From Nymphaea colorata (Eukaryota; Streptophyta; Magnoliopsida; Nymphaeales; Nymphaeaceae): a DNA stretch of 64,000 nucleotides. A program made the position numbers and the translations under genes. The notes below the pieces were generated by a model, which had not been told where the DNA came from, did not search any database, and saw nothing but the letters and a program-made list of their open reading frames with translations. The DNA is taken from the NCBI RefSeq assembly GCF_008831285.2, contig NC_045141.1, forward strand, positions 16,540,106 to 16,604,105. Direction: 5' to 3'. Shown here piece after piece: positions 1 to 12,126 of the stretch (positions within the stretch are counted from its first letter, which is position 1; each line of letters begins with the position of its first letter).

Positions 1-1318
1 CCCCCGCACCCAAGGTCTAGGCATGTTTAGGCTTGTGCAAGCGTCCAACGCCCATGGAGGTTGAACAGCGACTGCACACTAAATGCCTTGGCCTGCACCA
101 TGATGAAAACCCTCTGTGTGCAAGCCCAGGACAAGAACTGAAACTGTGTTGCAGCAAATCACTCATCACATGCATGAATGACATCAGGCAAATCCCCAGG
201 TGTAGTATTAGCAGGGGTATCAGCAATTTCGTTGCATGCTAAAGACATGCATGAGTGAGCGTGTGCAGACATACACACGTTCATAGAATTTCCTGTATTC
301 ATCAAAACAATCATTTGCTTTGCACCGCAGGAGTTTCCTTTAACACCTAAAGTATAACCTCTGTCACATTATCTCAAGTAAATCACATAATGCAAAGTTT
401 CTGGCAACATTTAGATGTCAAGAAGACTGGGTTTGGAACTTTGGATGACGGCTTTGGGGGTAATGTATGCCAACAAAACTTAAATCAAAGAGATCAGAAT
501 CTCTCTCTTTCTCTAGGAGAGAGAATCAGCAACAAGCACATCCTGCAGATTGACAATCGGTTGCATAGTGAAGATGCAAGTCTAAATAGCTGCAGAAGAT
601 CACAAACATTAGTATCCTGAGGAAAAGAAAGGAAAAGAACCCAAAACTTACCATACGCCCACAACTTTAGATACACATGAATGACAACTGAAAGCACAAA
701 CAATAGAACTATTGGTAAGCTTGTTCAGCATGGAAAGACTTTTGGGATGGCAAGAAAATAGTTGAAATCGTATGAAAGAAATTGTGGTTCCACCAAAACG
801 ACCAGAAAGAATGACGCAAAGAAAGAAATATTGAATTAGAACAGAAAAAGTGAAGCATTTGCTCATTTTCAATAATTATTAACCGAGGAAAGAGAATAAA
901 TTCATACCTCAACAAGCACTCATTAAGAAGTCCACCCGTACATGCAACAGAAAGAGAGAATTTTTCCATATCTAGAACAAGAAAAGTACATGCTAGACGT
1001 GTAATAGCCTACTAGAATAAAAGCCAAGCATCAAATCTCTTCAAATGGGACAGCAGAGGGCAGAATTTGAGGGAGGGCAACAAGTTGGGCAGATCATAGG
1101 CTCAGGATAGCCCATCCAGCTGAGCTGAAATTGGCCATGAATCAGCCCCAAACTCAGGATACCTTTAGGGTCACCAAAAGCCAATTCTTCCGAGGCATGG
1201 TGTATAGTGTTTTTTTTTTTTATAGAGGAGGCATGCTTCCTTTCTTGCTTCCCCATTTGGAAGAACCTTGCCTCCACCCATGCTCTCCTATGGGAGTTCA
1301 CTTTCTTGCCTAACAAGC

Positions 1319-1402
1319 AAGTTCAAAAACATATACTATTCCTTAAAATTATATTCCTTTAAGTTCAAAAACATATACTATTCCTTAAAATTATATTCCT
1401 AA
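1319..1402. repeat. Tandem duplication, 42-bp period
   Basis: Two nearly identical units start at 1319 and 1361, each beginning AAGTTCAAAAACATATACTA. Intergenic, with no coding meaning seen. Confidence 0.85.
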
Positions 1403-3839
1403 TTAACTTCCGGTCTGCTTCTTAATCCATTCCTAATTTAATGCACGATTTTCTTCCAATTCATTCCTTGCTTCCCACTTTTTAAGATTTTAAGGTATCC
1501 ATTTCCCAAATTGGAAACATAAAAATGCACTTATGTATTTTATACAGTCAACGCTTGCTAGAAAACAGATAAGTCAATGTGATTTCCATTCAGAACTTTA
1601 GCTTTCATGAGGCTTAATGTAATCTCATCAATTGCAAAGCACAAATGAGGTCAAAATTTTTATCCACCAATGAGCCAAATCAGGAGAAGTAAACACAGAA
1701 CCATGAACTCTACCAAAATAAGCTTTTGAATCAGGCAACATTAGACAACACTTGAAACCAGGTCTTGTAGTAACCTGATGTTGAAACTCTAGAAGCCTAG
1801 AATACTGTGTAATTATTGCAAATAGTAACTTCTGAATTTCTGGAGTCCCATGATTCAATTGAATGCAAACCTTTGGAAGGATGACATTTCTAGATGATCT
1901 CAAATTCTATTTTCATTTCAACTTTTTACCTCATCAAGTTAACAAATCCCAGAATTCCAAGGGGGTGCTTGATGGCCCAGAAAAGGTTGGACATTTTCCA
2001 AATGCAAGGTGTGATTGATATACTGGAAGAAGAATTCCATAATGTCATTTGTTCTGTTTGCAACTTTGTTGGACCTGAAGAAGTTTTCTAGGATAAAAGA
2101 AATTACTGTTGGAAATATGTTAAACAGAAATACTGTTATGATTGGCAAACTCACTAATATGGCCGACTATATTTTCAGTTTTACCTTTCATCTGAAAATA
2201 TTTTCAGTACCATCTGTACTTTCTTGGTTTAAACAGTTCTCTAAAATGAATAAATTGAACAGATGGCCTTACAGGTGAGTGCATATTTCCTTGCTTTGCT
2301 CATAGTAATTGGTGTGAAAATAATTATTCTTTTTTCAGTTATTAAGATGTTATTCTTATGCTTATTTTGTAAAAAAAACATCGAATGCTATGTCACATGG
2401 GTGCTTCTAAATGGTGCCACACCTGTGCTGATGCTGGTGCAGGTGCTTCTCTGACACAGCATATTTGGTTCGGTCAGCCAAACCGAGTCAAAACTGGCCA
2501 TTTTAAATGTGCACATAACTAAATTATCTCTAATACAAAAATTTATATGTAAAGTGTAAACATAGATAAATAAGGCCACTAAACAGTTAAATAGCAATGT
2601 AACAAATAATTTACACACACATATATACAGCCCCGCTGCATCAGCACCCGCAACCATGTGACATAGGTAGAAGGTGAAAAGCCATGTTTAGAATTTTTGG
2701 GTTTGGATTTGTTCTGTTTAGGATCCAAACCATGCATCATGTGTTGTGTTTGCTTTATATGTGTAGACAGGGGCAATCTTGTAATTTTTGTATTTTACAT
2801 TGAATCACTTAGTCACATAAAGTTCTATTTTATAACTAATCAAAGTTAGGGCATGCCTCTGACTAGGCTGCTGTTACATTGTGAGAGAATGAATCCCTTC
2901 TTTGTCTCTTCTTTTTCACAGGTGAATGACTTTGGACATCAAGGTCTGAATTCTGACAAAAGCATCTTATCTAAACTTTAAGTAAACGTAATCCACTCTA
3001 GAGCATCACATAAAGAGGCACAATCAGCAAAAAGAAAGAAACAAAACAGGGGAAAAAGAAAAACAAACGAGATGAAGCAGTCAAGCAGAAATATTTTTTG
3101 GACAAAGAGCTGGAGAAGAGGGGTGTGCAGCTGCATAGGAATAGGGGACACCTCTGATGGAGAAAGAAAACCCAGCCTTAACAGGCTAATAAAGCTTTCT
3201 GGATTAAGAGGGGGTTCAACAAAAATCTTGATAGGGAAACTCCATTTGTTGCAGCAGGAAGAAAATTTCAACTTTTAGATTTTTCTTCCACTAACAGTAG
3301 AATCCCACCACACCAAACACCCCCTAAGCGAAGCTAAAAACAAAGTCTAGAATTTCAAAAGAAGCACCAACCTGAATAAATCTACAAACTGCAGTCAACT
3401 TGGCGACGTCTACTACTCGCACAACATCCCACTAGTTATCATCAATCCAATTATATGCATTGTGTGGATATTGCTAGTGTTTCTGTATAAGGTGGTGTAA
3501 AAGTTGACAAGTCATCTTACACTCATAAAAAGCCAGATGAATTGAACATGTGAACTTCCTGGAATAACCTGAAGGCAGCCATCAGGTTATCATACAATAA
3601 AATCATAAATATGGTTCGAATAGCTGGATCTTTAGTCTGAAATGCAGAAATCAGAAATGGCGTTGCATCTGTAATGGTTAAACCCTCAAGTTACAGTTTC
3701 TTATATCAGCCTCCTAAGGAGATTCAGATTATTAAAATCCTATCTTGTCAGTTGGTCCATCCAAAACACTTTTGGAAGGTATTAATATGTAAAGCGCTAG
3801 ATTTACCAACCCCATCAATGTAAATGTATAAATAACCAG

Positions 3840-4150
3840 TGTCACAAAAAACGCATTTTTTTTCGAAAAAAATGCAATAAATTAAATTGTCGTTTAAAAC
3901 TAAAAAGACGTGTTTTTTTGAAAAATAAAATTAAAAACGAAAAAACGTGTTTTTTCACGTTTTTTCACTTTTCTCATTTTTTTAATGCCAAACAGTTTTT
4001 TTTCATTTTTTTTTTATATGTTGCAAATCTACTTATCTTTTGATGTTTGTGCTATTAGTTTCTCATTTATTTTATTTTTCCACCATTTTTAGTTTTTTTT
4101 TTATTTTTAAAAATTTACCTTTTTTCCTCTCTTTTTTTAAGCTTCACATA
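3840..4150. repeat. A/T homopolymer-rich tract with short inverted repeats
   Basis: Dominated by runs of A and T broken by ACGT-centred motifs such as AAACGTGTTTTTTCACG, so short self-complementary pieces recur. It may be a decayed MITE or simply low-complexity DNA. No terminal inverted repeat pair or target duplication could be fixed. Confidence 0.4.
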
Positions 4151-4937
4151 TTATACCCAAGAAAAACCTCATTGTTTAAATAACAATCAAATCCCTATCC
4201 GCAGATAAAGATACGCATAAATTATCCAAATTCTAAATCTTAGTACCCTTCCCCTTGTCATGAGTTTTCAAATCAGTTTTTTGAATGCCTACATACTTAT
4301 GAGGAAGCTAACCTGTTTTCTTCAAGAAAAAAAAAATGTACCTTCCAAAAGCACATGCCTCTAATTCTCCTTTTTTTATCTCTGAGAAAGGAAACTTCAA
4401 AATTGTGTCAAGTGGACATCCAAATCATTTGATCAAAACTCAAAAGCTATCAATTGTAATTATTTGAGGGAACCATGTCTGGACAAGCACATGCAGATAC
4501 ACCTTGTGTGAGGAAGGGAGACAAGAAATAAAAAGAATCACTAAAGCCTGAAGACTTCTTGCCTTTCTCCAGGAAGATAGTGCGCACATGCAATGAACAG
4601 GCAAATGGATCGTCGTCATGTTGCACCCCCATACCTTCCAGACAGAATGCATATGGATCGGATTCCGATCAGCTACAAATTAGATACAGAACAGATAATA
4701 CATGGTACCAGGATAGTACAGCTAAAATTTGTAAAATTGACACACTGAATCCAGTCCATTGGCAGCACCAGCTGCAATATTCATTCCATCATGAAAAGGT
4801 CAAAATAGTAAGTTAGTAACTACACATTTACAACCTAAGAGAGTTCATCCATCTAGATATTATATCATCAGCAACAGAAGTAACACAAGATAGTAAGCAT
4901 ACAAATAGTCAAGAGATGAGCCTTACCAAGAAGTATG

Positions 4938-6572
4938 CTATTTAGGTCTATATCGACTGATATAGACATTAATCCGAGATCTTTCCCTATCAAGTTCAAA
5001 GGTACATACATCTCCATATTTCAGCTTGTTTATTTTGCAAAACTTGAGCCAACCACCACAGATTTTATACGCATCTGCCGTTTCTTTGCTCTTTCTAGGA
5101 ATAATGTGAACCTTGCATGCTTCGGCACTTGGATCACTTACATTATACAGGTCAATTTCCATCACTTTACCTCGAGAAGCTTTGAAGGAAGGGGCTAGCT
5201 CTTCAATTTTTTTAGTAAATCCTACTGGAACGTACTGCAGTAGATACAACAGAACTTACTAAATTAGTCTGGTAAATTATGAATGAGGACCATGTGTCCT
5301 GGAAAATTCAGTTGGAACATATCATACAAGACACAACAAAAGGTTGGTAAAAATAGTTCTGCTAGGGCATAAATAGAAAAAATAACATAAACAAAAAGTT
5401 ATCCTGATTTGCTAAAAAATATTTATTCCATTTTCTACCAGAAACATATCTTGATTCAATGAAAAATATTATTCCATTTTCCACAACACAAGAAGTTGCG
5501 AAACAGTCTATCTACAACGGATACCAGCAAGAATGTTTTAAGTTACAGAGAATGCATCAATAATATGAACTCATAGGCAACTTCACATGAAATACTGGAC
5601 TCTGTCTCCTATTTAAATCTGTATAGAAAGTGCCATCCTTTGGATAGGCACCAGGCATGTAGAAGGCCTGTGAATCACAATAAAAAAAAAAAGATCGTTA
5701 ATTGTGGATTGAAATATGAATTTAAAAATATTACCAGTCAAGGATCCCATTTTTACGCACTTGTATTATGAGTAGAATTTTGTGATATGCAGCTTGATGT
5801 AGTCAGAATATGCAGTTAACACATGCTACACTTGTTGTAACATGATGCTGGTATGGGGTTATTGGTATAAGAACTGACAGCACCAATGTTAGCACGGGAT
5901 TGGAAATTGAGGAGGAGATCTATACCCATTTTTTGTGAGTTAATATAAGCACATGACTTGCAGTGCCAAACAGTCATGAGTCATGAAGCTATTTTCATTT
6001 TTCATCATGTGAGAAATGTGAACTATTTGGTGAGAGAATTAACAGAACCCAGCACCCACAACCTGATTGATGGAATCAAGAACTTCACAATTTCCGATCT
6101 GACTGGTTAAGTTCCTTCAAGGAATTCTTAACACCCATGTAATAGTAAATAATTCAGACAAGAAAAACATAACATGTTTAAGGTTAAAATGTCAAATGGA
6201 GGAACACAGAAACTCCGAAATATCCAATCCAATAAGCACATAAGCTTGCACCTCTCTTGCCTATCACGATTGAACTAGTGAAATATGAGATTGTTAATCA
6301 GAATAAAAGGGAGGAAAGAAAGTACTACTTCTCATGCTTCCTAGAAAAAGCAATACACAACAAAAGAAGAACAACAAATAAGCAAGGCTTGCTGATAAGA
6401 ATCTATCCACCATACAGAAAGAGATCAAATATGAGTCCATAAAGTACAAAATCCAAACATATGAGAGGAAAGGAGAGAAATCTCAAGTAGTATTTTGAAA
6501 TTTAGATGGCATTATCTCATTAATAGATATGAACAAGGACAAATAAATACTCCAGAAAGTATGTACCTGTGC

Positions 6573-6613
<41 letters not shown>

Positions 6614-8638
6614 TGTAGAAAAGAAAACAAGACATGTATTTATAATTTGTATTCATAAGATATGTGTCTGGGTCCTGCATCCATATCGAGCCATTTCAAC
6701 ATGAGGCAAGTCCAAGTGACATAGACATACACTTTGAACTAAAATGGTTCTTGATATGATTTGCTACATCATTCAAGCTGTAAAAACAACATATTTTGAT
6801 ATAACAATCCAAAAGTATAGCCTAAAATGCACATAAATACATCAGTGCATGAGCTAGAAGTAAAATCGTACCACATTACTTTGAACTCTTCCTCCCCACC
6901 GTTTCATAACAACTTTAAAAGAATCATTTTCTGATAATAGTTGTCTAGTCTTCATAGATACCCCAACATCAGGCTTCTTCACAATCTTTCTATGGGTATG
7001 TGCAATATCATTGCCACTGAATAGGTTCAAATTTTCTGCCAAAGAATAACAATTCTTTATTCAATAACAATTGTGAAAAAGGAAAAGAAGAAAACAGAAG
7101 TTGGCACCAAATATTCATTCTTCAAGAAATAATCAAAACAATAGTTTCTAATAACAAAGGTCCTATTAGATCCACGTGAACCTCAATAAAATCAAAAGAA
7201 GAACATAATTAGCATCAATTTTTTTTTTTTACTTCAAGAAATACTAAAAACCAGGAATTTCTAGTACGAAAGATCCCAATAAATCTTAGTGAACTTAACC
7301 AAAAAAATAATAAGCGTTGTTAGGAAAAAAGGAAAAATATATACCAACATGATGAACATTTTCACACGCTTCAGAATAATCACGTGCAGGATGCTGGCTT
7401 GGCATACGAACTGGCTGCCTTATACGACCAATAGCATCTGTATGCTCTTCAATAAGAGCATAATTGTACTCGCAACAGCTTTTACCAAATACACGTACAG
7501 TAAAGTGCATATTGCCATCATACCTAAATACCAGAAAGTCCCCTACCTCCAAACTGTGAAGATTAAAGAACTCCTTCCAACCATTCCGAAACACTAACCC
7601 ATTCCCATCATGAACTAATTCAACAGGCCAATTTTTTACCACTGGGCTCTCCAATATTGCACGTGAAGACTCCTTTTCGATGTGATGAGCAAATGCAGGC
7701 GGGATCATCTGCAAGATTACTGAGGCAATTAGTTTCAGCAGAAATACCTAACGGCATGTAGTTTTTGTATCAATTCGTTAAAAGGGAGCTCAAAGTGAAC
7801 GCAAGAACACAACCAAAAAGAACAATAAAAATAATAAAATAAAAGATATGCTTAACCTAAACCATGACTTTCTGATGCCTAGAAACAATCACCATTTTCA
7901 TGAAACAGTTGCGGAAAAGAAACGGGGACTGGTGGAAATTTCTGCCATTTGAGAAATAGTAAGCGTTTCAGGGATCATGCCAATCATTGTCTTTTCTCTA
8001 AACGACAGACGATTTGAAATAGATATTCCTGTAGAACAGATTAAGTCGACGGACTGATGACTGTCAGATCAAACTATACTATAAATACCCATGCTGGCAA
8101 AGTTGAAAAATAAACTAAGAACCACAAATTTTTTGCTACCATAGTTTACTTAAAAGTCAAGTTAACTTTGTTCTTTTATTCGGGTTGCCAGCCAAAGGAT
8201 CCGTTTCCATAGCTTTTTGCTAGCTCCAAGGTATAAACGTGAATTTTCTCTTGCTCTACGGATAGGAAGAAACGAAAAAGTAACTAAGACATTGATCTTC
8301 ATTGCTGCACTATAAGTTGCATGGCCCAAGACAGGATCCAAGCAAAAAAGGAGGAAACCGGAGTTCATTTTATAGAGGCTGATAACATCCACATTGCCAA
8401 GCCACCATGTCCAAAACCTTTTAGGACAGGAGGTCGTGAAAGAACACAAAAAAATCTTCAGATATAAGCAGCATCCTAACTGAGGCTAAGTTGACATTTC
8501 GTATCAGTGAAGACATAGAAAGAGCGAGAGTACCAGCTTCTCCCGGGAACCCTCTAGGATGACTTTGAAGAAATGAGGTTCCTTTCGAACGCAGCCATCA
8601 GAGTCACCTGCTTCCCTCATCTTCCGAGACACAACCAT
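4938..8638 (-). CDS. B3 domain-containing protein, REM/VRN1-like, two B3 domains
   Basis: Four exons on the minus strand: 8534-8638, 7345-7708, 6872-7035 and 4938-5234, giving 930 nt and 309 residues. All introns are GT-AG and phases match. Exon 1 encodes PHFFKVILEGSREKL, which joins MIPPAFAHHIEKE at the exon 1-2 junction. The first B3 domain spans about residues 21-120, with the NGW and SLEVGDFLVFRY motifs typical of VRN1-like REM proteins. A linker follows, then a second B3 domain from about residue 194 (SFKVVMKRW, then YVPVGF) to the C-terminus, with LKYGDVCTFEL. B3 domains bind DNA, so this is probably a nuclear transcription factor; VRN1 itself binds DNA with little sequence preference. 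The chosen ATG gives a short tail before the first domain; a second ATG lies six codons on. Intron 3 (1.6 kb) carries a GT microsatellite. Which REM member this corresponds to cannot be told. Confidence 0.85.
6576..6611. repeat. (GT)n microsatellite
   Basis: About 18 GT units in intron 3 of the B3 gene. Likely length-polymorphic. Confidence 0.95.
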
Positions 8639-11600
8639 AACACCCCACTCAAAGAAAGGAGGGCCAGAACTCGCAACACGATCCCTCAGTACAAAAGAGA
8701 AAGAGAGAGAGGAGGCGGCCGTCTGCAGAACTCAGGCTCCTCGTCTTGTGCCGGAAGAAGACGATGGCGAAGACCCAAGGGACAGAGGTCCCGTTTGAAC
8801 GAATGTTCCGGTTCTCATTCTTTGACCGGCTTGTCTGAACCGTGGGAACAGAATGTTGTGGGACACGGCAACATTTGTAAATGTTGATATAGGCACCAGT
8901 ATGGCACGTTGATGCATGCGTATCATTATGCGCTTATTTACACTGCCTTATTTTCGAATTTTTGAATTGCTACGTCGAGTTATGAACCCGTCAGCGACAC
9001 CCTTTCCTAGATTTTGTGCTTGTTAACCCCAACAACAAAAAAACAACTCTTGAATACAAAATCTAGAAGCTAAAAACAATTATTTACACTTTAATTTTTC
9101 TAAATTTCAAAGCCAAACTCCTCTTGGGAAGCGTGCCGTGGAGTTAAGTAAAAGCAATTTAAAAGCGACAGCCGCACCTTGCATTCCACTACTAAACTTT
9201 ATTTGACGACCGTCCTCCCGAGTAATAAAACTCTCCAAATCTAATTCCAATTACCAAGAAATGCATTCACGAGAGCTCGTGGTGAAAAGAAGAAAAAAAA
9301 AAACTCGAATACCAGGGATCTTCACCCAACTACTGTTGAAGGTCAACCTACATTCCATTTGTGCAGATTCATGGCGCACATGATGTACAGTCAAAGATCA
9401 TATGCACAATGGGAAGGCAAGGATCGGTGGAAATAGGACTCAACCGCTGAAATTATTCCTGCCCAAGTGGTGTTTTATCATTTTTTACTATATCTCATTT
9501 GAGTCTAACTCCGCATTCTTAGCTGATTTAGACCAAATGCATTTACACCCTTATCCCCTTGATGGGGTCATTTCGAGATCATTCAATAGTAGGGGGCAGA
9601 GAGAGAGAGAGAGCAAAGATCTTTCATTTTGAACGAAGACATCAAATTCTTTTGCTTTTTTTCTTTTTTGACCATTAACAGAAAGACGACAATCTTGAAC
9701 AGAGCATCGAATATCCAGTGAAAAGGAAAAGCAGATCAGTGCCTGGTGCAGCAGGTGCTTTACTTTATTCAGCACCTGTAGCATTTTGGCACATCTGAAA
9801 CGAGTTCACAGCATGGTGTTGAGAAGAGGCCCCTTACTTTTGGCATGTCAAGAGCCTTTTAGACAGGCAGCTCTAGCAACTTTATAGGCTGAAGAAACCA
9901 GCAGTGCACCAGAAAGCAACATATCCATAGCTAGTAAAACTTGGTAAGCTATATGTGGCAGACAGAACTAATGAAAATGGACCGTGTTGTACCCTTCCAC
10001 CACTGTAACCAAGATGCGTGTGGACACAGCTAAAGCCTAAACTCAACCAAGCATTCCAAGAAATGGTTCGTCATACAAAACCAACGTCAGCTCCAGCTCC
10101 AACTTGAGTAGATCCGAGCAGCAGTGAAGCCAAGGCTGTCAAGCTTAGCTTAGCTTAGCTTCAAGGAAGTGATTTAGAACAGAGAGGCATGGAAAAAAGG
10201 AGAGGCTTAAAACATAAATCACCTCACCTGCCCTTAATGAACAAAGCAAGATAACTAAAGCAGTGACAGGTAGTGGAATGCATTCGATATTATATATGAG
10301 CTTAAACAAGTCCTTAACTCTTCCACTAGCATCCACTATCAAGGGCTGGTTGAGCGTTGTTTGAGCACAAGATTGAGCAGAGCTTTGACTGACAAGATCA
10401 AAGAACATGGAGCTAAGTTGCTGGGGTGGTTGTGTATCACGAATTGTCAGTTTTCCTATATGATTCAGTTATTGAGCATTCATCTAAGTCCAATCAATGA
10501 TTGCTTAAGCCTTCGAAGTTGAGACAGTAGGATAGAGTCATTGAGTGACGAAATAACACATTAGAGTGAAGACTATCAAGTTAGAGGGAATTAAACGTTC
10601 AATTCAGCAGATTCTTGGATTCTGAGTACTGAGAAATGAGTTCTAACCAGCCCTTTGCAGGAAAAGCCCGCCTCAGGACTTTTGTCCACGTTCTTGCATC
10701 GGCAGATTGAGAATTTCACCATTTGCACAAACAAATATGCCTCCAGATTAGAACAATAGAATGTCACAAGTTCAAGTGCTTTATCAAGTCTTGAGCCTTT
10801 CTCAACAGAGTTGACAAATTTGCTTATTATTATTATTATTACCAATCATCGATATACAAATCAACAAGGAAATATCATTGCTGAAGTAAGAATGCCGATC
10901 AAAGTTCAGATACCGTCCTCGACTTGTAGTAGCCAGGCATCAAGAAACTTCATCAACAGAGTTGACAAATTTGCTTATTATTACCAAGCATCGATACACA
11001 AATGAACAAGGAAATATCATTGCTGGGGTCAGAATGCCGATCACGCTACCACACTGAAATTGAAAGTTCAGATACCGTCCTCAACTTGTAGCAGGCTAGC
11101 AGCCAGGACATCAAACATAAACATATTCTAATCTATGCATCCTTGCCTCTCCCCGTTCAGTCAAACAGAATCTAAAATACCTTTATTGAGAACTCCAAAC
11201 TCCCGCATGTAAACACTAAAAAATCACTAAGCTTTCTTTGCCGCATGGATGCAACCCAGTGACGAGCACAACTACTGTTTCAGAACCACCCGTGAAGTAA
11301 CCCAAATGAATTAGAAAAATTGATTACACAAAACAGCATATGAATTAGCCTTTGGCAATGTTGCAACAGCTAAGGGCATAGAGAACTGATGAGATCTTCA
11401 AATTTCTTGTGAAGGGTGTTAAGGTTATCGAGTGGAAGGAGAAACCGTAGTTGGACAAGTAAAAGAGAAGGGCTCAACCTTGTCATTTAGATTACGGGAG
11501 CAGCCACACATGCAAATAAAGCAAAACCAGGTACGGACTACATGAGCATCAAGAAAGCATTGCCCTAAATCTCAGAGCTCATTGTCCTGCTACCAGCACA

Positions 11601-12126
11601 TAATAGTGCCACAGAGATACAAGAAGGAAGCGGAAACCATGATTAGAGACAACTGGAAGAAACGGTGAGCGGTAGAAAAATCAGGTTTTTAAGAGTAATC
11701 AATACAATAAGAGGTTCTTTCTATGAAACAACATGCATTTGTCCATCCTCCTGATTGTCGTTTCCTGCAAACCACATTAGACTGTAGAGGACCCCAAGTG
11801 AGGCATTCCTAACGTGGAATCTACATGAATACAAAAAAAAAAGAACATATGATGAAGACAAGAATGAACGAATGTACCCCATTCAACGAGTCAGGCACCA
11901 CTTGCTCCTTGGTCAATTCAAGCACAACTGCCTTGAGGAATTCCGTTGCAGTAAATATACAAAGAATAACCAGGGGCAAAGCTCTTCACTTCTTTCTCCT
12001 CTGCTTTCATGCAGAAAAGCACATCACAAAGAAAAAAAAAAGGTAATTCAGAGTGTCCAGGTTCTCATATGCATAGATGATAGAAGAGAAGAACCTAAAT
12101 CTCCCTTCAAGCATGAAATCACAGCA
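8639..12126. other. Intergenic region: B3 promoter side and 3' side of the sulfurase-like gene
   Basis: About 3.5 kb without a supported gene. The first few hundred bases lie upstream of the B3 start codon and include a purine-rich GAGAAAGAGAGAGAGG tract (about 8695-8711), plausibly 5' UTR. The sequence just below 12127 is probably the 3' UTR of the sulfurase-like gene. A GA run at 9598-9613 and a diverged 151-bp tandem duplication at 10803-11117 are the only clear structures. Open frames here are short and unlike known proteins. Confidence 0.55.
10803..11117. repeat. Diverged tandem duplication, about 151-bp period
   Basis: CAACAGAGTTGACAAATTTG starts at 10803 and again at 10954. Similarity continues through GGAAATATCATTGCTG and TTCAGATACCGTCCTC in both units. 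The units differ by substitutions, a shorter TTA run in the second, and an insertion after GATCA. Non-coding. Confidence 0.85.

Larger units (their letters stand above)
1..4937. other. Intergenic region, no gene recognised
   Basis: About 4.9 kb of AT-rich DNA. The open frames are short, lack recognisable domains and do not join through plausible splice sites. It holds one 42-bp tandem duplication (listed separately) and a homopolymer-rich A/T tract at about 3840-4150 in which short inverted pieces around ACGTTTTTT recur. The part nearest 4937 is probably the 3' UTR of the B3 gene that ends there on the minus strand; no poly(A) site could be fixed. Confidence 0.6.

Noticed and set aside
3290..3330. 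CCAAACACCCCC motif like the right end of a MITE
   Set aside because: No matching left end was found upstream.
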